A DNA stretch of 30,909 nucleotides from Treponema sp. UBA3870 (lineage in GTDB: Bacteria > Spirochaetota > Spirochaetia > Treponematales > Treponemataceae): assembly GCA_002392275.1 (NCBI GenBank), contig DGGQ01000200.1:1-30909 (forward strand), written 5' to 3'. A program made the translations under genes and the position numbers. Below the pieces are notes generated by a model, which did no database searches, was not told the origin of the DNA, and worked only from the letters and a program-made list of their open reading frames with translations. Positions 14,720-23,608 of this stretch are shown here, in pieces. Each line of letters opens with the position of its first letter. Position 1 is the stretch's first letter.

Positions 14720-16543
14720 CTATTCCTCAAACGGATTCCGCTCGGAGTCTGTTGCTTTCTGTCCACCGTCAATTTCAAGGTCCGTCGGTATCCAGTCGTA
14801 TGAATCCCTGAGAATTGCGGCGGTGGCCTTTGGATTTTCGCCTGTGCTTTCCCATGCCTTCTTGAAATCTTCTTTGAATTTGCTGAACTTGATTTCCTTT
14901 ACGGAGTTTTCATGCGGTATCATGTTTGTTACCAGCCATCTTCCATGATAGAACAGCAGGTGGATTTCGTCTGTCTCGTCGATTATGTAAAGGCTGTCCT
15001 CCCCCTCATTGTGGACCAGGGAGTAGTGGACAATATAGTCCTTTGTCGTGCCCTCCGTTAGGGGGTTTCCATATTCCGTGCTTATTGATTTTGGGTTCGT
15101 GTTTTTTGCCGGCCCCTTGAAAAATATGTCGCCATCCAGCTTGTCTATGAATAGATTCGACACCCCGAAAATATTGTAGCAGTAATCAAAGTTGAAGCAG
15201 AACCATTCGGCGGGTGAGACTGTCGCAAGCCGGGCGTTGTATGTGGACATCGTTTTGGCGGCCACAAAGACGTTGTTTATAATTTCGGTGAACTTGTCGC
15301 CGCCCTTGCCCCCGGAGCATCCCTTTACCGCGTTCACGTCAAGAGTATTGAGGCCGCTGTAGTACATCTGGACGGTCTCAAGCGATGTAAGGCTTTTTGA
15401 TGTCGGATTTTTAAGAGAGCTGTATGTAAAAATCAATACGACCACTGCAAGCGCAATCAACAGACCTCCAGCGATGGACAGTTTAGTTCTGTTGTTCCTG
15501 AGCCATCTTTTTTTTGCCAGCCGCTTTTTGAAAGTCTCGTTCTCCTTCCTGCACTGTTTTTCGAACTGCTCCGGGGAAACGGTTCCCTTCCTGATTACGC
15601 TGGAGACATGTCCTCCCGCCGGGATTTCTCCTTTTTCTGTGAGTCCAGTCTCCCTGTAAAGCTCCTTCAGCGGAAATGAGAGCAGAAAGTCCTGCTTGAT
15701 TTTTTCAATACGCTCCTCCGAAGGTTCGGTCACGGTTGATGAAATTTTTTCCTGGAGGCTGCGTTTTTTTTCGCCCCTCTTTTTTCCGTGGGAAATGATT
15801 TTGCTTTTGCGCTGGAGGGCGTTGTCAACAAAGAATGAAAGTTTTTCGTCCAGCGCCCAGACCTTGTTTTTCAGCGGAACATAGTTGTGGTCGATTATGT
15901 CCCAGCTTCTTTGCATGGAGTCGGTCTGCATGAAGGGGTAGGTCCCCGTCAACATTCTGTAGGCGATGACCGACTGTGTGTAGTTGATTGCCGCGCTGTC
16001 CTTTAGCTGCGGGTTGATGAAAAATCCATTGTACTCCGCCGCATCCTGTTTTCCGGCGCACTCCATGGAGATTTCAAACAGTTCCCTAGGCAAAAAGAGA
16101 ATCCTTGTGTAGTCCGCCGAAACAAATATTCCGCCCGCACCGATATTGCAGACATCAATCTTTTGCTTGACGGCCTCCTCCAGAACTGAACAGACCCTTC
16201 CCGCCGCGTAGGTCACGAACGATATTTCCGTTTCACCAAGTTCCTTGGAAAAATCCAAGTCAAAGAGGGCCTTCAAAGTCCTTCCGGAAAATGCGGGTCC
16301 CTCAAAGAGTATGGTCTCCATCGCTCGTCTGGCGGCTGGACTCAGGTTTTCATCGGTGCACTCGTTCTGCCTTGTGCCGGAAAAAGTCCATGGTGAAAAT
16401 CTCCATCCGCCGTCAGTCTTTTCAGCGAGCCATCCATTTTCGTCAAGCCTGTCCGCCATTCTTGATTTGGTGAACGCGGTCTGGGTCATGGATGTGTCGA
16501 GAAAAAGTGTCTTGTTTTCAGCAAATACCAGTGGTCTGTTCAT
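14720..16543 (-). CDS. Membrane protein with degenerate protein-kinase-like domain and extracytoplasmic domain
   Basis: The 607-residue protein has three parts. Residues about 100-245 resemble the C-lobe of a Ser/Thr kinase: NIGAGGIFVSADYTRILFLP sits where catalytic loop and DFG would be, INPQLKDSAAINYTQ where APE and the following helix start would be, and SVIAYRMLTGTYPF matches the G-x-x-L-Y-x-L-L-T-G-x-x-P-F helix. The HRD Asp, the Mg-binding Asn and the DFG Asp are all absent, so it should be a pseudokinase. A basic linker (KKRLAKKRWLRNNRTK) precedes one membrane helix (about 355-375), placing the kinase-like part in the cytoplasm and the C-terminal ~230 residues in the periplasm. That end (LETVQMYYSGLNTLDVNAVK, FYHGRWLVTNMIP) looks NTF2-like. 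It starts 17 bp after hflC with no clear ribosome site, so it is likely the third gene of the hflKC operon. The kinase relation is by eye. Confidence 0.6.
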   Translation of the reverse strand: MNRPLVFAENKTLFLDTSMTQTAFTKSRMADRLDENGWLAEKTDGGWRFSPWTFSGTRQNECTDENLSPAARRAMETILFEGPAFSGRTLKALFDLDFSKELGETEISFVTYAAGRVCSVLEEAVKQKIDVCNIGAGGIFVSADYTRILFLPRELFEISMECAGKQDAAEYNGFFINPQLKDSAAINYTQSVIAYRMLTGTYPFMQTDSMQRSWDIIDHNYVPLKNKVWALDEKLSFFVDNALQRKSKIISHGKKRGEKKRSLQEKISSTVTEPSEERIEKIKQDFLLSFPLKELYRETGLTEKGEIPAGGHVSSVIRKGTVSPEQFEKQCRKENETFKKRLAKKRWLRNNRTKLSIAGGLLIALAVVVLIFTYSSLKNPTSKSLTSLETVQMYYSGLNTLDVNAVKGCSGGKGGDKFTEIINNVFVAAKTMSTYNARLATVSPAEWFCFNFDYCYNIFGVSNLFIDKLDGDIFFKGPAKNTNPKSISTEYGNPLTEGTTKDYIVHYSLVHNEGEDSLYIIDETDEIHLLFYHGRWLVTNMIPHENSVKEIKFSKFKEDFKKAWESTGENPKATAAILRDSYDWIPTDLEIDGGQKATDSERNPFEE

Positions 16544-16560
16544 GTTTCAAAACTTGTGCG

Positions 16561-17559
16561 TCAGTTTTTGCCGCTCGGTCCGTAGAGATACTTGAAATAG
16601 TCCATAGCCGTGCTGTATGTCGCGTCGAAATCGCCCATGGTGTTCTTGTAGGACTCCAGACTTTTCCAGAACTCGTAGAACTGCGGGTCCCTTGTGTATG
16701 CTTCAGTGTAGATTGCGGCAGCCTCAGCATCCGCGCGACCCTTTGTCTCCTCGCTGATTCTGTATGCCTCGCTCTCTATTGTGCGCCTCTCGTTTTCAAG
16801 CTTTCCAAGCCACTCCGCCTTTTTTCCTTCGCCAAGCGAACGGTATGCCTGGGCAATCTGGTTGCGCTCCTTTATCATCCTGTTGTAGACCGATTCGGTA
16901 AGCTCGTCGGAATACTTAATCTGTCGTGGAACAATGTCAATCAGCTCGATTCCGTACTCCTCAAGCATTGGACGTGCCTCGTTGACCATTTCCTCGCAAA
17001 GTTTTTCGCGTCCCTTCACGACAATCTCGTTCTGGGTGCTTACGTTCACAAGGGCCTCAATCTCCGCGCTGTCGTCCTCGCTGATTTCCGAGCTGTCCGC
17101 TATTGGCTCCGAATGTGTTTCGTTGATTACATTGCTGCTTCTGACAATCTCGCTGAGCCTGTTGCGTGATATGACCGTCCTTGTGGATGAGTCGATTATG
17201 TCGCTGAGTTTTGAGTACGCGCCCTCGACCGTCTTGAATGTCTGGTAGAAAATCGCCGGGTCCTTGATTCTCCATCTGCTTGTGGAGTCCATGATTATGT
17301 ACTGCTTTTCTTTTGTCGGAATCCTTGCGTCGTCCCCGTTGAGCGAAAGAATCTTTGATGGATATTTTGTGACAGTATCAATGAACGGGACACGGATGTA
17401 GATTCCCGCCTCCGTTCTGGCCGCCGTGATTGAGCCAAGCCTTGTGACAACCGCCTGCTCGCCCTCGTTTATAATATAGAATGGTCCCGCGGCAAGAAAA
17501 ACTATGACCGCCGCCACAATCAGACCTATGATTATGTATGCCTTAACTGCTTTTTTCAT
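16561..17559 (-). CDS. hflC: SPFH/Band 7 membrane protease modulator HflC
   Basis: A 332-residue protein with an N-terminal membrane helix (about 7-28) followed by the SPFH domain opening NEGEQAVVTRLGSI. The C-terminal block ADAEAAAIYTEAYTRDP then QFYEFWKSLESYKN is characteristic of HflC. With HflK it forms a large cage in the inner membrane that surrounds and regulates the FtsH protease; most of the protein faces the periplasm. An acidic insert (DSSEISEDDSAEIEAL, around residue 160) is unusual for the family. The ribosome site GGGAGG lies 5 nt before the ATG, in the 12 bp gap after hflK. ftsH itself is not in the window. Confidence 0.93.
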   Translation of the reverse strand: MKKAVKAYIIIGLIVAAVIVFLAAGPFYIINEGEQAVVTRLGSITAARTEAGIYIRVPFIDTVTKYPSKILSLNGDDARIPTKEKQYIIMDSTSRWRIKDPAIFYQTFKTVEGAYSKLSDIIDSSTRTVISRNRLSEIVRSSNVINETHSEPIADSSEISEDDSAEIEALVNVSTQNEIVVKGREKLCEEMVNEARPMLEEYGIELIDIVPRQIKYSDELTESVYNRMIKERNQIAQAYRSLGEGKKAEWLGKLENERRTIESEAYRISEETKGRADAEAAAIYTEAYTRDPQFYEFWKSLESYKNTMGDFDATYSTAMDYFKYLYGPSGKN

Positions 17560-17571
17560 TTTGCGCCTCCC

Positions 17572-18537
17572 TTACTGGGCCAGATTTTTGATTGGAAGAA
17601 TGTTTTCCAGACTGCCATCAATGAGCGTCGGCTTTTTGTCCTTGGCCTGCTGGTTGAACACCTGCTCCATTGTCTCCAGATAGAGACGCTCCCTTGTGAC
17701 CGCCGGGGCCTTTCTGTATTCCTCGTAGACGGAGTTGAAGCGGGCTACATCTCCCTTTGCCTTGTTGACACGCTCTGACGCATATCCTTCGGCAACCTGT
17801 ATTTCCCGGTCAGCCTCTCCCTGTGCCTTGGGGATTTCGGAGTTGTAGCTTTCCTTACCCTCGTTGATAAATCTGTTCATGTCCTGGATTGCCTTGTTGA
17901 CATCCTCGAAAGCCTCCTGGACTCCCGCCGGTGGAACGATGTTCTGGAGCCTCACCGCCACAACATTGATTCCCATGTTCAGTTTCTTGAACTGCTCGTT
18001 CATGTCATCCACAGCAAGATTCTCGATGTTCGTCCTCTCGTTTCCCATGATTTCAAGAATGGCACGGTCCCCGACCAGCGTGTTGATTGCTGAACGGCTG
18101 ATGTCGCGGATTGTGTTGGTCCTTTCATCGACGGAAAACAGCCATGCCTTTGGGTCTGTGATTCTGTACTGGATTATCCATTCGACATCAACAATGTTTA
18201 GGTCGCCGGTGAGCATGGTTGACTCGCTTGTGATTCCGTTCTGGTAAAGATTTGTCACACCCGAGCTTGATGTGCGGAATCCGAACTGCTCGGTCTTTAC
18301 AACTTTGCTTCCATCGACGATATACTTTTTGTCGATTCCGAAAGGCATCTTTATATGCAGCCCCGGACCAAGCGTCTTGCTGTAGGCTCCGAACCTTGTT
18401 ATTACGGCCTGCTCGGATTCGTCAACAACGAACGCGCTTGAAGCAACCAGTGCTATCGCCAGAATTATGACTATTATTGTAATAATTCCCGACGGTCTAA
18501 TCAGTTTTTTAAAAAAACCTTTTGATTTTTCGGACAT
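17572..18537 (-). CDS. hflK: SPFH/Band 7 membrane protease modulator HflK
   Basis: A 321-residue protein: short basic N-terminus, membrane helix at about 17-36, SPFH domain starting VDESEQAVITRFG, then the HflK-type coiled coil (AQGEADREIQVAEGYASERV) and a C-terminus with YLETMEQVFN. It lacks the long Gly/Pro-rich cytoplasmic N-terminus of enterobacterial HflK (about 420 residues), as in many other phyla. It is the upstream partner of HflC in the FtsH-controlling membrane cage. GGGGG sits 6 nt before the ATG. The 133 bp gap upstream has an A/T-rich stretch with TTTACA (18575-18580), 17 bp, TATTAT (18552-18557), but its start point would cut into the ribosome site, so the true promoter is uncertain. 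Confidence 0.93.
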   Translation of the reverse strand: MSEKSKGFFKKLIRPSGIITIIVIILAIALVASSAFVVDESEQAVITRFGAYSKTLGPGLHIKMPFGIDKKYIVDGSKVVKTEQFGFRTSSSGVTNLYQNGITSESTMLTGDLNIVDVEWIIQYRITDPKAWLFSVDERTNTIRDISRSAINTLVGDRAILEIMGNERTNIENLAVDDMNEQFKKLNMGINVVAVRLQNIVPPAGVQEAFEDVNKAIQDMNRFINEGKESYNSEIPKAQGEADREIQVAEGYASERVNKAKGDVARFNSVYEEYRKAPAVTRERLYLETMEQVFNQQAKDKKPTLIDGSLENILPIKNLAQ

Positions 18538-18633
18538 AAAATTCCCCCTTGATAATAAGGTACATATTTTTTATTGTAAAAACAAGTGTTTAATAGAAAA
18601 AAGTTTGCCGTCGATGTTTCCTTGGGACTGAGT

Positions 18634-18650
18634 AATCCGAATGTGGATTC
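18634..18650. repeat. Short palindromic element, copy 2
   Basis: AATCCGAATGTGGATTC differs at one base from the copy at 13103-13119 and lies in the gap between the ABC-F gene and hflK. A further GGATTCC direct repeat (18645-18651 and 18660-18666) overlaps it. It is not followed by a T-run in either direction. Confidence 0.35.
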
Positions 18651-18670
18651 CAAATCAACGGATTCCTGAA

Positions 18671-20590
18671 TCAGCTTGTCTGGATTTCCTCCCATCTTGC
18701 GTAGGCCTGCTCCAGACGTTCGGATATGGCCTTGTAACGTTCTCCAGCCTTTGATGAAACCGAATAGTCCGCCGATGCCATCTCCTCCTCAAGACCGTGC
18801 TGCTCTTCCTCAAGCTCCATTATCTCTGTCTCCAGATTTTCAAGCTCCTTTTTCTGTGCGTAGGAAAGCTTTTTTTGTCCGCCATCCTTTTTTTCCAGGG
18901 ACGATTTTTCGATTGAATTTTCCTTTGCTTTCTGCGAGCGTCTTTGCTCTTCGGCTTCCCGTTTTTTTTCTTCCCGCAAATCGATGTACTCGCTGCATTT
19001 TCCGACAAATCCTGAGACCTCCCCGTTGTCCTCCAGAATGAACATGGTGTCCGCAACCTTGTCCATAAAATATCTGTCGTGGCTCACAATCAGGAGGCAT
19101 CCAGAAAATCCCATCAGAAAGTTTTCAAGAATGTTCATCGTGAAAATGTCGAAGTCGTTTGTTGGCTCGTCCAGAATCAGGAAGTTTGGATTTGAAAGAA
19201 GCAGCCTGACCAAAAAAAGTCTCTTCCGTTCCCCGCCGCTCAAAGTTCCGACAGGTGAGTGCAGAATTTTTCCCTCAAAACCGAACTGCTCCAGAAACTG
19301 TCCCGCGCTGAGTGTCGCCCCGCTGTTCATCCGCATGACCTCGGCGGCCTCCTTCACATATTCAAGCACGCTGATGTCCATGTCCTTGAATACGGGATTC
19401 TGCCGGTAGTACGCTATGACCGTGTTTTCTCCAACGACCACGCTTCCCGAGTCCGGCTGTATTTCCCCGGTGATTATGTTCAGTAGCGTGGATTTCCCCG
19501 AGCCGTTGTCCCCGAACACACCAATCTTTTCGCCCTTGTTGAATGTGTAGCTGAAATCCCTGAGCACCGGCGAAACATTTTTTTTGTCGCCCCCCGCAAA
19601 TCCCTTTGGATAGTTCTTGGTGATTTTGTGCAGCTCCAGGATTTTTCCTCCAAGCCTTCTTCCCGCGACCTCGAATGTGAAGCCCCTGTCCGACTGGAAT
19701 TTTTCCCTGTTGATTAACGCCATGTCGCGCTGGATTCTTGCCTTCGCTTTTGTTCCCCGTGCGCATGGACCACGCATGAGCCAGTCCCTTTCCACCCGGA
19801 GCACCGATTCAATCCTACGTTCTGTGTTTGCCTCGATTTCCGCCTCGGTGGTCTTTTTTTCAAGATAGGTGGAGTAGTTTCCGACATAGAGCTTGACCCT
19901 GTTCCGAGAAAGCTCGTAGATGTTGTTGCAAACTGCGTCCAGAAAATAGCGGTCGTGCGTCACCATCAGGACCGTGCGTTTTGTTTCCGCAAGATAGTTC
20001 TGGAGCCAGACAATTGTTGTCATGTCAAGATGGTTCGTGGGTTCGTCCAGAAGAAGCAGCTTTGTGTCCTCGACAAGCACCTGTGCCAGGGCGACCTTTT
20101 TTATCATCCCGCCGGAAAGTTCCCCCATCTTCCGTTCCATGTCGCCAATTCCAAGGACCGTGAGGATTGAGCGTACCTGCGACTCGTAGTTCCAGAGGTC
20201 GCCCTTTTCCATCTGCAGGGTGATTGCGTCAAAATCCGCCTGAACCGATGCCGAAAGACCGTTCTCCATTTTTTCGCAGATTTCGTTGTATTTTCTGATT
20301 GTCTCAAGTTTTGGTGATTTTGATTTGAAAATGTGCGTCCTGATTGTGTCGGAGCTGTTGAACTCGGGATTCTGCGCAAGAAAGGAGACTCCCGAGCTTT
20401 TGTTGATTGTCACCTCTCCCTCGTCAGGCTGAAGGACACCGGCCACCGTCGCAAGCAGTGTGGATTTCCCGCCCCCGTTCCTTCCGATTAGCGCGGCCTT
20501 GTCTCCTTCGTCCAGACCAAATGTGACTCCTGTAAACAGAGGTTTCTCCCGTCCGATTTTTGCCAGATTGTTGATGGATAAAATGTTCAT
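18671..20590 (-). CDS. ABC-F family ATPase, Uup-like
   Basis: A 639-residue soluble protein with two ABC ATPase domains in tandem and no membrane segment, the ABC-F architecture. Motifs are Walker A GRNGGGKST (36-44), signature LSGG (158-161) and Walker B LLLLDEPTNHLD (178-189) in the first half; Walker A GDNGSGKST (360-368), signature LSGG (450-453) and FLILDEPTNDFD (471-482) in the second. The N-D-F-D form of the second Walker B and the Lys/Glu-rich C-terminal coiled coil (about 540-635, QKKELENLETEIMELEEEQ) point to the Uup subgroup. ABC-F proteins bind the ribosome E site, and Uup types are linked to translation or ribosome assembly, not transport; some relatives give antibiotic resistance, for which there is no sign here. 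The ATG has no ribosome site and a TAGAAT box 6 nt upstream. Confidence 0.9.
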   Translation of the reverse strand: MNILSINNLAKIGREKPLFTGVTFGLDEGDKAALIGRNGGGKSTLLATVAGVLQPDEGEVTINKSSGVSFLAQNPEFNSSDTIRTHIFKSKSPKLETIRKYNEICEKMENGLSASVQADFDAITLQMEKGDLWNYESQVRSILTVLGIGDMERKMGELSGGMIKKVALAQVLVEDTKLLLLDEPTNHLDMTTIVWLQNYLAETKRTVLMVTHDRYFLDAVCNNIYELSRNRVKLYVGNYSTYLEKKTTEAEIEANTERRIESVLRVERDWLMRGPCARGTKAKARIQRDMALINREKFQSDRGFTFEVAGRRLGGKILELHKITKNYPKGFAGGDKKNVSPVLRDFSYTFNKGEKIGVFGDNGSGKSTLLNIITGEIQPDSGSVVVGENTVIAYYRQNPVFKDMDISVLEYVKEAAEVMRMNSGATLSAGQFLEQFGFEGKILHSPVGTLSGGERKRLFLVRLLLSNPNFLILDEPTNDFDIFTMNILENFLMGFSGCLLIVSHDRYFMDKVADTMFILEDNGEVSGFVGKCSEYIDLREEKKREAEEQRRSQKAKENSIEKSSLEKKDGGQKKLSYAQKKELENLETEIMELEEEQHGLEEEMASADYSVSSKAGERYKAISERLEQAYARWEEIQTS

Positions 20591-20595
20591 GCGTA

Positions 20596-20625
20596 GATTC
20601 TAGCAGAGAATCGGGAAAGTTGAAA
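20596..20625 (-). promoter_or_regulatory. Candidate promoter and inverted repeat at the ABC-F start
   Basis: On the minus strand TAGAAT (20602-20597) ends 6 nt before the ATG; the -35 at 17 bp (TTTCAA) is poor. The -10 lies inside a perfect inverted repeat GATTCT/AGAATC with a 5-base loop (20596-20612), which could be an operator or chance. No Shine-Dalgarno is present, so either the mRNA is leaderless or translation depends on read-through from the upstream peptidase gene. Confidence 0.3.
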
Positions 20626-20656
20626 TACGGGAGGCCTCCTTGTTTTTTTTGGATTT

Positions 20657-23548
20657 CTATTCCTTGAAAATCAGTTTGTCCTTGTCGTTCGGTCCGACTA
20701 TAACGAACCAGCGCGATGGAGAGTCAATCCAGTATTTCTGGAAGACGTTTCTGATTTGCTCGGCGCTTGTGTTCCTAATCAGCTCAACAACCTTGTCGCT
20801 GTAGGTCAGGTCGTTGTAGAGAAGGTTGGACACAATGGTGGCCGCTACGCTTTCCGTGGTTGCCCTGGTGCTGTAGGTTGAGTTTATGAATTTGTTTTTG
20901 TAGCTTTCCAGAACCTTTTCAATGGTGTCGAACGAATAGCTTCCGCCCGGGTTGTTTCCGTTCACGACCATCCCGAGTGACATGAGCTGCCGTGCGTTGT
21001 CCATCGCGAAAGTGAAGTCCTCGTAGTTTGAAAGATTTATAAGCTCCTCGCCGCAGAACGCAGCCCTTGAATTGCTTGCAAACGAGTACGGTGTGTAGCA
21101 GACTCCGTGGCTTTCACGCACAATGCTGAACATGATTGAAGAATAGATGTTCGCCGCTATGCTTGCCGGAATGAATTCATCCGAAAGACATGACGGGCCG
21201 TTGAATGTCCTGACAACATATCCGGTTCCAGTCGCGCTTTCATGTGTCAAAATTACTGGATCCCCATCCTTGATATTTACTTCGGGAATCTTTTTTTCGG
21301 GAAGCCTGACAAGCTGCGTGATTTTGATTTTTCCGAGATTCTTGTTAAGCATGTCCACAAGTTTTTCCTCGTCAATGTTTCCGACCGCCACAACAAAAAT
21401 GTTCGCCGGGTTCAGGACAATCTGGTGCAGGTTCTCCATGTTTGCGACCGTTATGTTCTGGATTGACTCAGGTGTAACGTCTGTCTGTGCCTCGTAGGGG
21501 TGTCCCTTGTAGATTTCCTCCGTCATAGTGTGGGCTAGAAGCAGTAACGGGTTGTTGAGCGTTGTCTGGACGGAATCCATGTATGTGTTCATCATGTTGC
21601 TGTAGACCTGCTCATCATATTTTGGATTCAAAAATCCATCGACAAGCACCGGAAGCATTGTGTCGAAGTAGGAATCCAGAACATTCAGCGAGAGCATGGA
21701 CCCGGCTTCCTGGCATACTGATGATATGGAGCACTGCGTCTGGAACTGAAGGACCTGCCTTGTCGCAAAGTCGTAGCGTTCGGAACTGGAACTCATAATA
21801 TTGAAGAGGGCCTCCTCAAGTCCCGAGGTCTCTGGCGTTAGGTGCTCCAGTCCGCCCCTCGTCGCGATGTCCACCGTGGAGATTTTCTTTGACGCATCCT
21901 TTTTGATGTAGACCGGGATTCCGTTTTTCAGCTGGACAATTTTCAGACCGTCGGTGATTGAGCTGACTTTTTTTGACTCCCGTTTTTCCGCCTGCTCAGG
22001 CCTGTAGATGTCGCTTCTGTCAATGGTCCTCTGGTTCTTTGGATTTGTCTTGACAATTTTTTTTGGGTCGGGAGCGAATTTTGAATCGTTCCACCATGCG
22101 GCTGTCTCTGAGTCGGCGACAATGAATCCTGCTTTTTCGTATTCGTCCTTGTGCGCTTCGTACACTGCCGGGTTCACAAGTATTGAAATCAGCGCGTTCT
22201 TCCCGATGATGTATTTGTCAAAAAATTTCTGCATATCACTCTGGGTGACGCTCGCAATTTTGTCGTTGTAGGAGAAATAGTATTCGGGCGATGTCGCAAT
22301 CCACCAGAAACGGAGATTCGTCAAAAGACCTGTCGCCGTGTCCGCAACAATCGAGTCCATGTCTTCCATATATCTGGCGATTTCCTGAACCTTTTCCTTT
22401 GTGTAGAGGCTCTTGTCGTTCGCCATGGCCGGGATGATTTCTTTCTGGATTGTGTCCATCATCTCGAATGCCCGCCCCGGAAGATTTTCGGATGGATTCA
22501 GCATCTGCGCTGCGAACTGGATTTGTCCGCTCTGTCTAACAGTGGCGTATGACTGTCCGATGTATTCAATTCCCGGAATCATAAGGTCTTTTTTTGCGTA
22601 GAGGCTTTGGACAAGTTTTCCCTGTGGATCGCTGTTGAGCTGGCAGAAATAGTCGGCTTCGTAGGTGTCCTCCAAATCAAAATCCGTGTCCGGACCTCTG
22701 AAGCTGACGGAAACGGACGCAAGCTGTGGTGACATCTGGTCGTAGGGCATGACTATTGCCGTTGTCTTTTGGAAAGGATTTTTGCTAAGCTCGGCCTGTG
22801 GTTTTGGTGCGGCCATGCCATTGTTCGACCATGAGCCCCAGATTTTTTCAACAAGATGGAAAGTTTCCTCCGGGTCGATGTCGCCGCCAATAAAGAGTGC
22901 GGAGTTCGCGGGGATGTAGAATTTATCCTTTATATCAAGAAGCTGGTCCAGCGTTGCGTTTTTGACCACCGGTGTGGAGCCTCCCGGGGAAAGCCTGTAT
23001 GGTGCCTCAGGGAAAAGCTGCGAGTACATCGTGTTCATGTAGATGTGGGACGGATCGGAAACGTCGCCCTCGATTTCGGAAAGGACGACCTTTTTTTCGT
23101 TCTCAAACTCGTTCCTGTCCATGTTGGGGCTTCGGATTGCGGCGTTCCAGAATGCCAGTCCATCTTCAATCCTGTCGGACGGTATCGTGAAAAAATAGTT
23201 AACACAGTCGATGCCTGTTGTTCCGTTCCAGTTTGTGACACCAAGCTCCGAAAGCGCGTGCTGTACTTCGGCGGCATCCTTGTAGAGTGCGTTGCCCTTG
23301 AACATCATGTGCTCGTAGAGATGGAAAAGACCCGCCGTTTCTGGTGTCTGGTCTTTTGCTCCGGCGCGTACCGCAATTTCAATGTAGACCAACGGGACCG
23401 CATGGTTTTCCACCTCAAAAACGGTCAGACCATTGTCCAGTGTGTATTGGTAAAGATTTTCAACGGAAGTCTTTTCCGCGAAAACCACAGTCACGGCCAT
23501 AAAAATGATTGTGGCCAAAAGGACTATAAATTTGTTTAAATGTTTCAT
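20657..23548 (-). CDS. M16-family zinc metallopeptidase, exported
   Basis: A 963-residue protein with a signal peptide (cut near VVFA|EKTS) and a full-length double M16 arrangement. The N-terminal active domain carries the inverted zinc motif HLYEH (76-80) and the downstream Glu pair in NEKKVVLSEIEGD (E151, with E158 as likely third zinc ligand), spaced as in insulysin. The second half (from about residue 530, KIVQLKNGIPVYIKKD) repeats the fold without the zinc motif, as expected. It should degrade peptides in the periplasm or at the cell surface, with a clam-shell chamber. It could be a lipoprotein-independent counterpart of the zinc proteases paired in other bacteria, but here it is a single long chain. 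A promoter 8 nt upstream of the ATG and a lack of ribosome site suggest its own leaderless transcript. Confidence 0.92.
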   Translation of the reverse strand: MKHLNKFIVLLATIIFMAVTVVFAEKTSVENLYQYTLDNGLTVFEVENHAVPLVYIEIAVRAGAKDQTPETAGLFHLYEHMMFKGNALYKDAAEVQHALSELGVTNWNGTTGIDCVNYFFTIPSDRIEDGLAFWNAAIRSPNMDRNEFENEKKVVLSEIEGDVSDPSHIYMNTMYSQLFPEAPYRLSPGGSTPVVKNATLDQLLDIKDKFYIPANSALFIGGDIDPEETFHLVEKIWGSWSNNGMAAPKPQAELSKNPFQKTTAIVMPYDQMSPQLASVSVSFRGPDTDFDLEDTYEADYFCQLNSDPQGKLVQSLYAKKDLMIPGIEYIGQSYATVRQSGQIQFAAQMLNPSENLPGRAFEMMDTIQKEIIPAMANDKSLYTKEKVQEIARYMEDMDSIVADTATGLLTNLRFWWIATSPEYYFSYNDKIASVTQSDMQKFFDKYIIGKNALISILVNPAVYEAHKDEYEKAGFIVADSETAAWWNDSKFAPDPKKIVKTNPKNQRTIDRSDIYRPEQAEKRESKKVSSITDGLKIVQLKNGIPVYIKKDASKKISTVDIATRGGLEHLTPETSGLEEALFNIMSSSSERYDFATRQVLQFQTQCSISSVCQEAGSMLSLNVLDSYFDTMLPVLVDGFLNPKYDEQVYSNMMNTYMDSVQTTLNNPLLLLAHTMTEEIYKGHPYEAQTDVTPESIQNITVANMENLHQIVLNPANIFVVAVGNIDEEKLVDMLNKNLGKIKITQLVRLPEKKIPEVNIKDGDPVILTHESATGTGYVVRTFNGPSCLSDEFIPASIAANIYSSIMFSIVRESHGVCYTPYSFASNSRAAFCGEELINLSNYEDFTFAMDNARQLMSLGMVVNGNNPGGSYSFDTIEKVLESYKNKFINSTYSTRATTESVAATIVSNLLYNDLTYSDKVVELIRNTSAEQIRNVFQKYWIDSPSRWFVIVGPNDKDKLIFKE

Positions 23549-23555
23549 ACAAAAG

Positions 23556-23584
23556 ATTGTAGCCTAAAAACGCTTTTGTGTGAA
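23556..23584 (-). promoter_or_regulatory. Promoter of the M16 peptidase, placed for a leaderless mRNA
   Basis: On the minus strand TTCACA (23584-23579), an exact 17 bp spacer and TACAAT (23561-23556) each match the consensus at five of six bases. Seven bases separate the -10 from the ATG at 23548, so the start point should be at the ATG. There is no Shine-Dalgarno sequence. Confidence 0.6.
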
Positions 23585-23608
23585 CTGTCTGGACCCGCAA
23601 AGCATAAT

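Noticed and set aside
16492..17169. 225-codon open frame on the plus strand over hflC
   Set aside because: It is fully antisense to a clear HflC gene and its translation has no signal, motif or family character.
18501..18695. 64-codon minus-strand frame bridging the ABC-F end and the hflK start
   Set aside because: It overlaps both neighbours in another frame and has no ribosome site or domain.
20631..20651. GGAGGCCTCC palindrome followed by a T-run on the plus strand, as a terminator
   Set aside because: It leaves almost no loop, so the stem is at most 3 bp, and no plus-strand transcript is expected there. On the minus strand there is no T-run after it.
22856..23539. 227-codon open frame on the plus strand over the M16 peptidase
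   Set aside because: It is a shadow of the peptidase coding strand; the zinc motif and signal peptide are on the minus strand.
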